Shown piece by piece: positions 7,162-13,807 of a DNA stretch of 13,900 nt. The first letter of the stretch is position 1. Every line of letters starts with the position of its first letter. The stretch covers positions 1 through 13,900 of the forward strand of contig JBNJEM010000133.1 in the NCBI GenBank assembly GCA_051745935.1. Direction: 5' to 3'. Position numbers and translations under genes: made by a program. The notes beneath the pieces were generated by a model. The model searched no databases. It worked only from the letters and a program-made list of their open reading frames with translations, and was not told the origin of the DNA. The stretch is from JBNJEM01 sp051745935 (lineage in GTDB: Bacteria; Planctomycetota; Planctomycetia; Pirellulales; Pirellulaceae).

Positions 7162-7192
7162 AAGCGGGGTTGGCAAATCGCCAACCCCGCTT
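7162..7192. repeat. perfect 13-bp hairpin, 5-nt loop
   Basis: AAGCGGGGTTGGC (7162-7174) pairs fully with 7180-7192 around loop AAATC. It is 12 bp from the preceding hairpin and 3 bp from the 100-bp array. There is no T-run; a REP-like element is the best guess. Confidence 0.8.
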
Positions 7193-7195
7193 CCA

Positions 7196-7495
7196 TACCG
7201 GTCGCGGATGACGTTCTCCGTCGCGAGTCCGACCAACGGGAGGACGGCTTGCGTCGGGCAGCTTTCCACCCGGAAAAATCCAACCGCCTGAAATATACCG
7301 GTCGCGGATGACTTTCTCCGCCGCGAGTCCGACCAACGGGAGGACGGCTTGCGTCGGGCAGCTTTCCATCCGGAAAAAATCAACCGCCTGAAATATACCG
7401 GTCGCGGATGACGTTCTCCGTCGCGAGTCCGACCAACGGGAGGACGGCTTGCGTCGCGCAGCTTTCCATCCGGAAAAAATCAACCGCCTGAAATA
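7196..7495 (-). repeat. 100-bp structured unit, tandem array 2 (three copies, minus)
   Basis: Three units with an exact 100-bp period: 7396-7495, 7296-7395 and 7196-7295 in minus-strand order. Each reads TATTTCAGGCGG at its start and GCGACCGGTA at its end. The terminal stem is CGGTTG/CGACCG with one G-T wobble. Two copies have GACGG and one GGCGG opposite CCGTC in the second hairpin. The copies differ from each other at only a few positions. Confidence 0.92.
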
Positions 7496-7544
7496 TATTT
7501 CCATATGACCTGGCGCGATAAGAATTCGACGATTGGCGTGGAAG

Positions 7545-7585
7545 CTTTTTACTGCCCGTAACAAAACCGAGCTCTCGCATCCAAA
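7545..7585 (+). repeat. dispersed element X, copy C (left half only)
   Basis: It contains CTTTTTACTGCCCGTAAC, arm ACAAAACC (7561-7568) and GAGCTCTCGCATCC as in copy A. The CCTTGGATTA block and right arm are absent after about 7585, so this is a truncated copy. It starts 50 bp beyond the edge of array 2. Confidence 0.6.
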
Positions 7586-7727
7586 CACACCAGGGGAGAA
7601 AACCCACTCGCCGCCCGTCACCAGTTATCGGCTCATTCGTGACCCGCCGTGGAATCTCAATCACGTCATGACGGTCATTGAATAAGACACTGCTAACGGC
7701 CCGCTCAAGAATAACTTCGCAATTCAA

Positions 7728-7921
7728 CGTGTCTCCGAATCGTCCGGCACACTGGCTCCGCTCGCGATCCCCGTTTTTTGGAGAGGGAACGCCTCTTGCC
7801 GCTCGCTCAGCCAGTGCCACCCTCCGTGTCTCCGAATCGTCCGGCACACTGGCTCCGCTCGCGATCCCCGTTTTTTGGAGAGGGAACGCCTCTTGCCGCT
7901 CGCTCAGCCAGTGCCACCCTC
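7728..7921. repeat. 97-bp perfect tandem duplication
   Basis: 7728-7824 and 7825-7921 are identical at every position as printed. Each unit contains an imperfect inverted pair, CACTGGCT and AGCCAGTG (7750-7757 and 7809-7816 in copy 1), enclosing a small hairpin AGAGG/CCTCT. The period is not a multiple of three and both strands read through in different frames, so it is not coding. It lies 60 bp downstream of the permease stop. Confidence 0.9.
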
Positions 7922-7981
7922 CGAAAAATGCCGCAGTTATTCCTGAGCCGTTCCTAAACCAGGAAAGCCCCCTGTTGCCGT

Positions 7982-9592
7982 CTAAGGCGGGGTGGTCAAG
8001 GGGGGATAGGGCAATAGCGATGCCAGCAACAGCGTGGTTCCCAAACCGGCCAAGCCCAGCACGATCAAGGCTAATGTCCACGATTTCAAGGCTTCGGTTT
8101 CCGTCAAGCCGCTCATCTTGGCGAAGATCCAAAACCCGCTGTCGTTCATCCACGAGCCCATGAGGGACCCCGTGCCAATGGCGGTCGCCAAGTAGACCGG
8201 ATGAAAATTCAGTGTCCCGGAAGTCGCCACCCCGGCGAGCATGGCCGACCCGGTAATCATCGCCACCGTGCTGGACCCCTGGGCGATTTTCAAAACGGCG
8301 GAGACAGTGAACGCGAGCAACAAGAGGACCAGACCGGAGCCTCCCGCGTTCGAAAACAATTGTTCTATCGCCGGTCCAACCCGAGCTGTTTTCAGCATTT
8401 CACCAAACGCGCCGCCGCTAGAGGTGATCAAAATGATCACTCCACCGCTCATTAACGCCGTTTCGATGGCTTGCGAAAGCTGCTCGCGACTCAGCCCGCG
8501 TTGCCAGAATAGCGTCAGAATCGCGACCACGGCGGCCAACAGGAGGGCCAGGTTGGGGTTCCCAACCACGGCCGCCAAACCTCGAACCGTGTACAACCAG
8601 GACGGACTCGTTTCCGTGAGCGGAAACATGTTGAATACGGAATTACTGAGAATCAGCAGTACGGGTAGCAATACGGGGGCGGCGGATAGAAGCAGCGGCG
8701 GCAGCTCGATGTCGTCCAATGGCTTCGATTCCTCGGCCATGCCAATGCTACGCATCGGAACCGGCATCAGACGGTCAACCAGCATGGCAAAGCCCAGTCC
8801 CGCCAAAGCTGCCGGCAAAGCCACGATGATACCGGTCAGCATCATTACCCCCCAGTCGAACTCCAGCTGAGTGGCCATGATTAGGGGTCCGGGAGTCGGT
8901 GGCACCAGGGTGTGGGTAATGGCCCCGCCAACGGCGATGGCAAGCACATATAACAAGTAATGAACGCCTGTCTTGCGATGAAGTGAACGAGCTAACGGAA
9001 CCAACAAGTAAAACACCGTATCGAAAAAGACGGGAATCGCGAGGAAAAATCCACTCCCCATCAACGCCACCGGCGCGCGGTTTTGGCCAAATAGGCGAAG
9101 AAACCCTTGCACGATACGATCCGCCGCGCCACTGTCTAGCATGCACTTCCCAATCACGGCCGCAAGGGCAATGACAATGCCGATCTCGCCCGCCGATTCA
9201 CCAAAGGCAACGGCGACGCGAGCGATCTTGTCCGCTAACACGCCTTCCGCCAGGAGGCTGACCACCATGGCGGCCGTGATGAGGGCCAGGAAGGCGTTCA
9301 CCTTCATGCCGATGATCAGTCCCAACACAACAATGACTCCCACAGCCAGGACGAACAGCGGCCAGGCCACCTCGGCCTCCGTGACGCCATCCGAAGGGGC
9401 GGAATCCGCTGCCGGAGATCCTGGAACAGCCCGCGTGGCGCCCCCGTTTTGATCGCCTTCCGTTCCCCGTTGCTCCCGCACCGGCTGATTTGCAAACGCC
9501 GCGGTACCTTGAATGGTTTGGGCGACGATGATGCAAAGACAAACGGAAACTCCAATCAGCAACAAACTCCACTTGGCCGTACGCCTGTGCAC
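7982..9592 (-). CDS. GntP-family gluconate/sugar-acid:H+ symporter
   Basis: Inner-membrane permease that probably takes up gluconate or a related organic acid by proton symport. The GTG at 9592 (8 nt after GGAGG) gives 536 residues; the open frame continues 84 codons upstream without a ribosome site, and that extension is polar and unlike the family. Residues 1-34 form a hydrophobic signal-like segment (KWSLLLIGVSVCLCIIVAQ...AAFA), 35-74 a polar low-complexity linker, and about 75-536 the GntP domain with many membrane helices. Family signatures include IPVFFDTVFYLLVPLA (186-201) and HTLVPPTPGPL (227-237). Most GntP proteins have about 440-450 residues and lack the N-terminal segment. The gene ends on a TAG at 7982-7984. 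It has no metabolic kinase or dehydratase beside it, so the substrate (gluconate, D-serine or other) cannot be fixed. Confidence 0.9.
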   Translation of the reverse strand: MHRRTAKWSLLLIGVSVCLCIIVAQTIQGTAAFANQPVREQRGTEGDQNGGATRAVPGSPAADSAPSDGVTEAEVAWPLFVLAVGVIVVLGLIIGMKVNAFLALITAAMVVSLLAEGVLADKIARVAVAFGESAGEIGIVIALAAVIGKCMLDSGAADRIVQGFLRLFGQNRAPVALMGSGFFLAIPVFFDTVFYLLVPLARSLHRKTGVHYLLYVLAIAVGGAITHTLVPPTPGPLIMATQLEFDWGVMMLTGIIVALPAALAGLGFAMLVDRLMPVPMRSIGMAEESKPLDDIELPPLLLSAAPVLLPVLLILSNSVFNMFPLTETSPSWLYTVRGLAAVVGNPNLALLLAAVVAILTLFWQRGLSREQLSQAIETALMSGGVIILITSSGGAFGEMLKTARVGPAIEQLFSNAGGSGLVLLLLAFTVSAVLKIAQGSSTVAMITGSAMLAGVATSGTLNFHPVYLATAIGTGSLMGSWMNDSGFWIFAKMSGLTETEALKSWTLALIVLGLAGLGTTLLLASLLPYPPLTTPP

Positions 9593-9600
9593 GTGTCTAT

Positions 9601-9605
9601 CCTCC
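9601..9605 (-). promoter_or_regulatory. ribosome binding site that sets the GntP permease GTG start
   Basis: On the minus strand GGAGG is followed by 8 nt and then GTG (9592-9590). This is the only good site near the N-terminus of the hydrophobic protein. Confidence 0.75.
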
Positions 9606-9678
9606 GAAAAGCAAGTTTGCGTCGCGAATGTCCGGTGCGCCGTGAAAGTGCGCCACGGCTGACAGTGCCGCACCGGCT

Positions 9679-9726
9679 TGTTGTGCCGACTTGTCGTGCC
9701 GACTGCTGGGGAACCGGTCCCCAGCC
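9679..9726. repeat. 13-bp direct repeats and a perfect hairpin upstream of the permease
   Basis: TTGTTGTGCCGAC (9679-9691) and TTGTCGTGCCGAC (9692-9704) are adjacent and differ at one base. They are followed by GCTGGGGA (9706-9713) and its full complement (9719-9726), loop ACCGG. They sit 87-134 bp upstream of the permease start, where operators could lie, but no regulator is suggested by sequence. Confidence 0.5.
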
Positions 9727-9965
9727 CAGCCGCAGGCCCGCCTTCCCCCCCTCGGAGCGTTGGTATCGAGGCCACACGTGATATGGGTTCAAATACGGTA
9801 CGCCCGTCGAACTCCGCTCCGCATGGTCCGCGTTCTCTGCTCAAAGCCCGTCGGGCTTGGCCATGGGACCGGTCTCCAGTGCATTGTCACGGCTTGGGGT
9901 TGGCCAGTACCGGCTCCGCTGTTTCAACTTTGCCAGCTAGGCGAAAGAAGACCGGCAAAGTCTGA

Positions 9966-10047
9966 TTCTTACAGCCGGTACCCAAACCTGGCGCTCGCTT
10001 CCAAAACGCCTTGGATGACACCCAAACGCGCATGGGGTTGTCGCGGG
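9966..10047 (+). repeat. dispersed element X, copy D (diverged)
   Basis: It contains TTCTTACAGCCGGTA, CTCGCTTCCAAAACGCC and TTGGATGACA in the order of the other copies. The arms CCCAAACC (9981-9988) and GGGGTTGT (10034-10041) still pair except at one inner position. Confidence 0.65.
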
Positions 10048-10203
10048 GGTTTCGCCGGGACAAAACACGAGCGTGGTCATCGGCCAGCGGCGGCCCAAAA
10101 CTTTGCGTGTCGGCAGACACAGTCTACCAAAAAAAGGCGGTTGGTGGGCAATGTTTCCCGTCAGATCGTTCCACGGAAACCCTGCAGTTGCATAACGATT
10201 GAA

Positions 10204-10348
10204 GTAGGACGGGTCTCCAGGCCCGTCTGTTGGCGTGCGAAACCGACTTTGATTCACTGTCTGCAAAGTTCACGAAACGTGAAGTCTAAAAACATCCGCA
10301 AGATGACCATTTTCCACTGTGCTAGACGGGCCTGGAGACCCGTCCTAC
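10204..10348. repeat. REPIN-like doublet with perfect 25-bp inverted ends
   Basis: The 25 bases at 10204-10228 are the exact reverse complement of 10324-10348, separated by 95 bp. Each end can also fold on itself: GACGGGTC pairs with GGCCCGTC (one G-T wobble) around loop TCCA. Two inverted palindromic REP units around a short spacer is the layout of REPINs, which are mobilised by RAYT (Y1) transposases. No target-site duplication and no transposase were seen. The centre lacks an ORF. Confidence 0.75.
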
Positions 10349-10511
10349 GCATTCCTTTTTGCAACGTTGGGGGAAATGCAACACCCGGCCGACTGCCCTC
10401 ACAAGCCAAACACTCACATGCCCCCAATGTTGGGCATTGAAAAGATAAGTCTTGGAGCGAATCTGGATCGCGGCTATCATGTCGGCGGCGCCGCGAGTTG
10501 TTGCAACCATA

Positions 10512-10517
10512 GAGAGG
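10512..10517 (+). promoter_or_regulatory. ribosome binding site that sets the fumC start
   Basis: GAGAGG lies 8 nt before ATG 10526, and conserved fumarase sequence begins right after that ATG. The 69 codons of open frame upstream run through the REPIN-like repeat and are not coding. Confidence 0.75.
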
Positions 10518-10525
10518 ATTTGGGA

Positions 10526-11950
10526 ATGGCGGATTTTCGCACCGAATGTGACGCCATGGGGGAAATCCAGGTCCCGGCCGCCGCGTATTACGGGGCCCAG
10601 ACGCAGCGAGCCGTGGAGAACTTCCCGATCTCCGGGTGGAGGGTGTCCGGGGCCATGATCCGGGCTCTGGGGACGGTGAAGTATGCCTGCGCGGTCGCCA
10701 ACCGAGATCTGGGGAAATTGACGGGCACTGGGAAAAACCCTTTAAGTGAACAATACGTGGCGGGATTATTGCAGGCTTGCCGTGAGGTAGCCGAAGGAAG
10801 ATTTGACGGCGAATTCCCAGTTGATGTGTTTCAGACCGGCTCGGGCACCTCGAGCAACATGAACTGTAATGAAGTCATCGCGAATCGGGCCATCGAGCTG
10901 GTGGGGGAGGACCGCTTTGCCGCGAAGAAACCGATTCATCCCAACGACCACGTCAATATGGGGCAAAGTACGAATGACACCTTCCCCACGGCAATTCACG
11001 TGGCAGTCGCGCGACAAATCAAGTCCGAGCTGCTGCCCGCGCTTCGTTATCTTGCCCAGACACTCGGCCAGAAGGCCGAGGCGTGGGATCGGGTGATCAA
11101 GATTGGCCGCACCCATCTCATGGATGCGACACCCTTGCGATTGGGGCAGGAAATTGGAGCCTTCGCGCGTCAGATCGAGCTATCCTGTCAGCGAGCCGAG
11201 CAGGCCATGCAAGCGATTCTGGAATTGCCCGTGGGCGGGACGGCGGTGGGTTCGGGGATGAATACCCATCCGGAGTTTGGGGGCCGGGTCGCCAAAGTGC
11301 TAGCCGACCAGAGCGGAATCCCATTCGTCGAAGCGAAAAACCATTTCGAGGCGAATGCCCAACGCGATGGTTTGGTGGTGTGCCACGGGCAGCTGCGGGC
11401 GATCGCCACCACCTTATTCAACGTGTCCAACAATATCCGCTGGCTGGGCTCGGGACCACGCTGTGGATTCGGTGAGGTCCAATTGCCGTCCCGGCAACCA
11501 GGTAGTTCGATCATGCCGGGCAAAGTGAATCCGGTCATGTGCGAGAGCGTCATGCAAGTCGCGGCCCGCGTTGTCGGTAACGATCAGACCGTTGCGTTCA
11601 GTGGAGCAGCGGGAGGACAGTTTCAATTGAATATCATGATGCCGCTGATGGGCCATGCAACCTTGGAAAGCGTCGCGTTGATGACCTCGGCCACGCGAGC
11701 ATTTGTCGATTTTTGCGTCGCGGAAATGAAAGCGAACGAGGCCGCTTGCATGGCCAGCGTTGAAAAAAGCCTGTCCCTGGTCACCAGCCTGACCCCACTG
11801 ATCGGCTACGAACAAGCCTCCCGCTTGGCCAAGGAAGCGTTCAACTCGGGAAAAACAATTCGCCAGTTGTGCCGGGAACAGAACATTCTGCCGGAGGAGA
11901 CATTACAGCAGGTCTTGGATCCGTTGAGGATGACCGAACCAGACCAGTGA
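10526..11950 (+). CDS. fumC: class II fumarate hydratase
   Basis: Interconverts fumarate and L-malate in the TCA cycle; a cytoplasmic homotetramer without an iron-sulfur cluster. The 474-residue length is close to E. coli FumC (467). Visible motifs are YYGAQTQRAVENF (21-33), TGSGTSSNMNCNEVIANRA (104-122), HPNDHVNMGQSTNDTFPTA (138-156), IGRTHLMDATPL (193-204) with His197 corresponding to the active-site His of E. coli, and the fumarase/aspartase signature GSSIMPGKVNP (326-336) with the catalytic serine loop. No motif residue is missing. Aspartase is less likely given the HPNDHVN and GRTHLMDATP forms. It stands alone with long gaps on both sides; no other TCA gene is nearby. No intrinsic terminator is evident after the TGA. 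Confidence 0.97.
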   Translation: MADFRTECDAMGEIQVPAAAYYGAQTQRAVENFPISGWRVSGAMIRALGTVKYACAVANRDLGKLTGTGKNPLSEQYVAGLLQACREVAEGRFDGEFPVDVFQTGSGTSSNMNCNEVIANRAIELVGEDRFAAKKPIHPNDHVNMGQSTNDTFPTAIHVAVARQIKSELLPALRYLAQTLGQKAEAWDRVIKIGRTHLMDATPLRLGQEIGAFARQIELSCQRAEQAMQAILELPVGGTAVGSGMNTHPEFGGRVAKVLADQSGIPFVEAKNHFEANAQRDGLVVCHGQLRAIATTLFNVSNNIRWLGSGPRCGFGEVQLPSRQPGSSIMPGKVNPVMCESVMQVAARVVGNDQTVAFSGAAGGQFQLNIMMPLMGHATLESVALMTSATRAFVDFCVAEMKANEAACMASVEKSLSLVTSLTPLIGYEQASRLAKEAFNSGKTIRQLCREQNILPEETLQQVLDPLRMTEPDQ

Positions 11951-12131
11951 TTGATCATTGGTCGTTCGTCATTCGTCACGGGGGGTTGGTTCAACACGGA
12001 CGGCGTTCAAGGCACGAGAACATGGGGTGGACTGACGTCGAGTTTCTCCGCCCCCCACGAGTCATCCGGCCACGCGGCTCGCCTCGGTTAATCGCGAAGC
12101 CGGGACCGGTTGGATCCCTGCAAACAAGCAT

Positions 12132-12520
12132 GTTTTTACAGCCCGTAATATATTTCAGGCGGTCGGATTTGTCCGGGTGGAAAGCTGCCCGGCGCAAGCC
12201 GTCCTCCCGTTGGTCGGACTCGCGGCGGAGAAAATCAGCCGCGATCGGTGTATTTCAGGCGGTCGGATTTGTCCGGATGGAAAGCTGCCCGGCGCAAGCC
12301 GTCCTCCCGTTGGTCGGACTCGCGGCGGAGAAAATCAGCCGCGATCGGTGTATTTCAGGCGGTCGGATTTGTCCGGGTGGAAAGCTGCCCGGCGCAAGCC
12401 GTCCTCCCGTTGGTCGGACTCGCGGCGGAGAAAATCAGCCGCGACCGGTATATTTCAGGCGTCCGCTTCCGGGATTCCCTGGATGATAGGCCCGAATGGT
12501 TTGGTTATGACCTCTTAAGC
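12132..12520 (+). repeat. dispersed element X, copy E, split by the 100-bp array
   Basis: The left end TTTTTACAGCCCGT (12133-12146) matches copy A. The right part (about 12463-12520), with CCGCTTCC, CCTGGATGAT and GGTTTGGTTATGACCTCTTA, matches the right half of copy A, including the sequence beyond the arm. The intervening 316 bp are the array plus its edges. The left pairing arm expected here is missing. Confidence 0.6.
12151..12450 (+). repeat. 100-bp structured unit, tandem array 3 (three copies)
   Basis: Three full copies with an exact 100-bp period start at 12151, 12251 and 12351. A 10-base remnant, TATTTCAGGC, follows at 12451-12460. The terminal stem is CGGTCG with CGATCG (one wobble) in copies 1-2 and CGACCG in copy 3. 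The first hairpin is CCGGG/CCCGG around TGGAAAGCTG. The copies are almost identical. Confidence 0.92.
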
Positions 12521-12544
12521 TTTCGCACGACGGATTCATTTTAT

Positions 12545-12548
12545 GGAG
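12545..12548 (+). promoter_or_regulatory. ribosome binding site that sets the TPR gene start
   Basis: GGAG lies 8 nt before ATG 12557, directly ahead of a signal peptide. The open frame before it runs through the 100-bp repeats and is rejected as coding. Confidence 0.65.
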
Positions 12549-12556
12549 ACTCTGAC

Positions 12557-13705
12557 ATGGTGGTTAAGTTCTCTCGCTCACGTTGTATTTTTCACGCCCG
12601 TGCTCTCTGGGCAGCCGTTCTCATGGCGATGGCGGTAAACTTAGGTCCCCCTGTTGCTTCGTTGCGGGCGGACGAGAACATACCGGGCAGAATCCAAGAA
12701 CTCTACGCGGAAGCCGAATCGTCCTCGACGATTGAAGACCAGAATCGAGTGCTGGAAAAGATTGAGCGATTACGGGAGGGCAAGCTCAACACGGACTTGG
12801 ATGCGTACCTCACCAAATTGGAAGCCTGGCTTTTGCACCAGCGAGGTGAAGCCTATGCCAAACGCGCTGCGGAAGTGAACCAGAGTGGAGATCTCAAGGC
12901 CGGGCGGGAATTAGATGCCAAGGCGATGGAAGACTTTGACGCCGCAGTCAAACTGGCGCCTAAACGCTGGAAGTCTTACCATCATCGAGGGGTATGCCAC
13001 GCCTTGATGGGCGAATACAAGAAGGCCCTTAGCGACTTTTCACAAACCATTAACCTCCGGCCCACCTATGCCAACGCTTGGTTCAACCGGGGTGAAATCC
13101 AATACCAGATGGGGCAGTTTTCCAAGGCCATTTCCGACTACACGGAAGCCATCGAGCGGGAGCCTCGAGACGCCGGCTATTACACCAGCCGCGGGCACAC
13201 CTATTTTCAATTGCGGCAATTCAAGAAAGCCTTGCAGGATTACAATCAGGCGGTGTCACTCGAACCCAAAAACAGTGAATATCTTGCCAATCGCGGTGAA
13301 GCCTTTCGCGGCTTGGAGCAATGGGACAAGGCCGCGGACGACTTTCGCCGGGCGATCAGCTTGGACAGCTCATTTGGGCGAGCCTATCAAGGGGCCGCTT
13401 GGCTGATGGCGACGTGTCCCGACCCCCAGTTTCGTAATTCGGATTTGGCCATCCGGGCCGCTGAAAAAGCCATCAAACTGGATGGGGATTCGGATTATAT
13501 CTACCTCGATACCTTGGCCGCCGCCCTGGCCAACGGCGGGCAGTTTAAGAGGGCTCAAACGGTTCTGCGGCGAACCATTGAATCCGCCCCCAAGGAACAT
13601 CTTGCCCCGTTGAAACAACGTTTGCGCCGATATCAAGCTCGGCAGCCGTATCGCCAGTCCGTCGACTCGATCGCTCGCGGCTCGGACGAACCCACCATGC
13701 GGTGA
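12557..13705 (+). CDS. exported tetratricopeptide-repeat (TPR) protein
   Basis: A 382-residue scaffold protein, likely mediating protein-protein contacts outside the cytoplasm; no enzymatic domain is seen. Residues 1-38 are a signal peptide with a basic start and hydrophobic core (ALWAAVLMAMAVNL), probably cleaved after ASLRA. An acidic/helical segment spans 45-135. Canonical 34-residue TPRs follow at about 137-170, 171-204, 205-238 and 239-272, each with the W/Y-x2-R-G-x2-Y/F-x3-Q/G-x2-KA-x2-D-x3-A pattern. A further helical part (273-345, AWLMATCPDPQFRNSDLAIRAAEKA...YLDTLAAALANGGQF) is of a kind common in planctomycete TPR proteins. The C-terminal tail (350-382) is basic and polar. The start is the first ATG with a ribosome site after the upstream repeat array. 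Its TGA stop lies next to another 100-bp unit. Specific partner unknown. Confidence 0.88.
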   Translation: MVVKFSRSRCIFHARALWAAVLMAMAVNLGPPVASLRADENIPGRIQELYAEAESSSTIEDQNRVLEKIERLREGKLNTDLDAYLTKLEAWLLHQRGEAYAKRAAEVNQSGDLKAGRELDAKAMEDFDAAVKLAPKRWKSYHHRGVCHALMGEYKKALSDFSQTINLRPTYANAWFNRGEIQYQMGQFSKAISDYTEAIEREPRDAGYYTSRGHTYFQLRQFKKALQDYNQAVSLEPKNSEYLANRGEAFRGLEQWDKAADDFRRAISLDSSFGRAYQGAAWLMATCPDPQFRNSDLAIRAAEKAIKLDGDSDYIYLDTLAAALANGGQFKRAQTVLRRTIESAPKEHLAPLKQRLRRYQARQPYRQSVDSIARGSDEPTMR

Positions 13706-13707
13706 TA

Positions 13708-13807
13708 TCTTTCACGCGGTCGGATTCGTCCGGATGGAACGCTGCTCGACGCAAGCCGTCCTCCCGTTGGTCGGACTCACGGCGGACGACGCCAGCCGCG
13801 ACCTGGG
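13708..13807 (+). repeat. 100-bp structured unit, single copy after the TPR gene
   Basis: It begins TCTTTCACGCGGTCGG, 2 bp after the TPR stop, and runs to CCGCGACC. The core GCAAGCCGTCCTCCCG and TTGGTCGGACTC is unchanged. It is the most diverged copy; the terminal stem GGTCG/CGACC is retained and the first hairpin has a C-G pair where array 1 has G-C. The final 93 bp of the window after it hold nothing recognised. Confidence 0.85.

Larger units (their letters stand above)
6875..7981. other. 1.1-kb repeat-rich intergenic region
   Basis: This lies between the ends of the Mur ligase and the GntP permease genes, which converge here. No supported gene is present. In order it holds element X copy B (minus), two perfect hairpins, three inverted copies of the 100-bp unit, a partial element X copy C, and a perfect 97-bp tandem duplication. 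The segments 6961-7118 and 7586-7727 show nothing recognisable. Confidence 0.75.
9593..10525. other. 930-bp intergenic region between divergent gntP-family and fumC genes
   Basis: No supported gene is present; plus-strand open frames through it have no ribosome site and no recognisable protein. It contains the permease ribosome site, 13-bp direct repeats and a hairpin (9679-9726), element X copy D (9966-10047) and a REPIN-like doublet (10204-10348). Nothing was recognised in 9727-9965. Confidence 0.7.
11951..12556. other. 600-bp intergenic region dominated by a repeat array
   Basis: 11951-12131 shows nothing recognised beyond short direct repeats just after the fumC stop (GTCGTTC, GTCATTC). 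12132-12520 holds element X copy E split by three 100-bp units. The last 36 bp contain the ribosome site of the TPR gene. Open frames across the array shift phase from unit to unit. Confidence 0.75.

Noticed and set aside
7119..7192. Intrinsic terminator for the Mur ligase or the permease
   Set aside because: The stems are strong but no T-run follows on either strand, and they lie over 200 bp from the Mur ligase stop and over 700 bp from the permease stop.
7097..7621. Open frames across the 100-bp arrays (also 11869-12518 and 4884-5159)
   Set aside because: The same DNA is read in different frames in successive units, because 100 and 101 are not multiples of three; there is no ribosome site.
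7380..8153. 257-codon minus-strand open frame overlapping the permease 3' end
   Set aside because: It covers the 97-bp duplication and part of the 100-bp array and overlaps the well-supported GntP gene in another frame.
9593..9844. 84-codon N-terminal extension of the GntP permease
   Set aside because: It lacks a ribosome site, is rich in Gly/Arg/Pro without family similarity, and the GTG at 9592 has a well-placed GGAGG.
9691..10440. 249-codon plus-strand open frame between the permease and fumC
   Set aside because: No ribosome site or domain is seen, and it passes through element X copy D and the REPIN-like doublet.
10319..10525. 69-codon N-terminal extension of FumC
   Set aside because: It begins in the REPIN-like repeat, and fumarase similarity starts only at 10526, where a ribosome site is present.
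12151..12450. CRISPR array
   Set aside because: The whole 100-bp unit is repeated with no unique spacers, and there are no cas genes.
12248..12556. 103-codon N-terminal extension of the TPR protein
   Set aside because: It translates the 100-bp repeats and element X; the signal peptide and ribosome site place the start at 12557.
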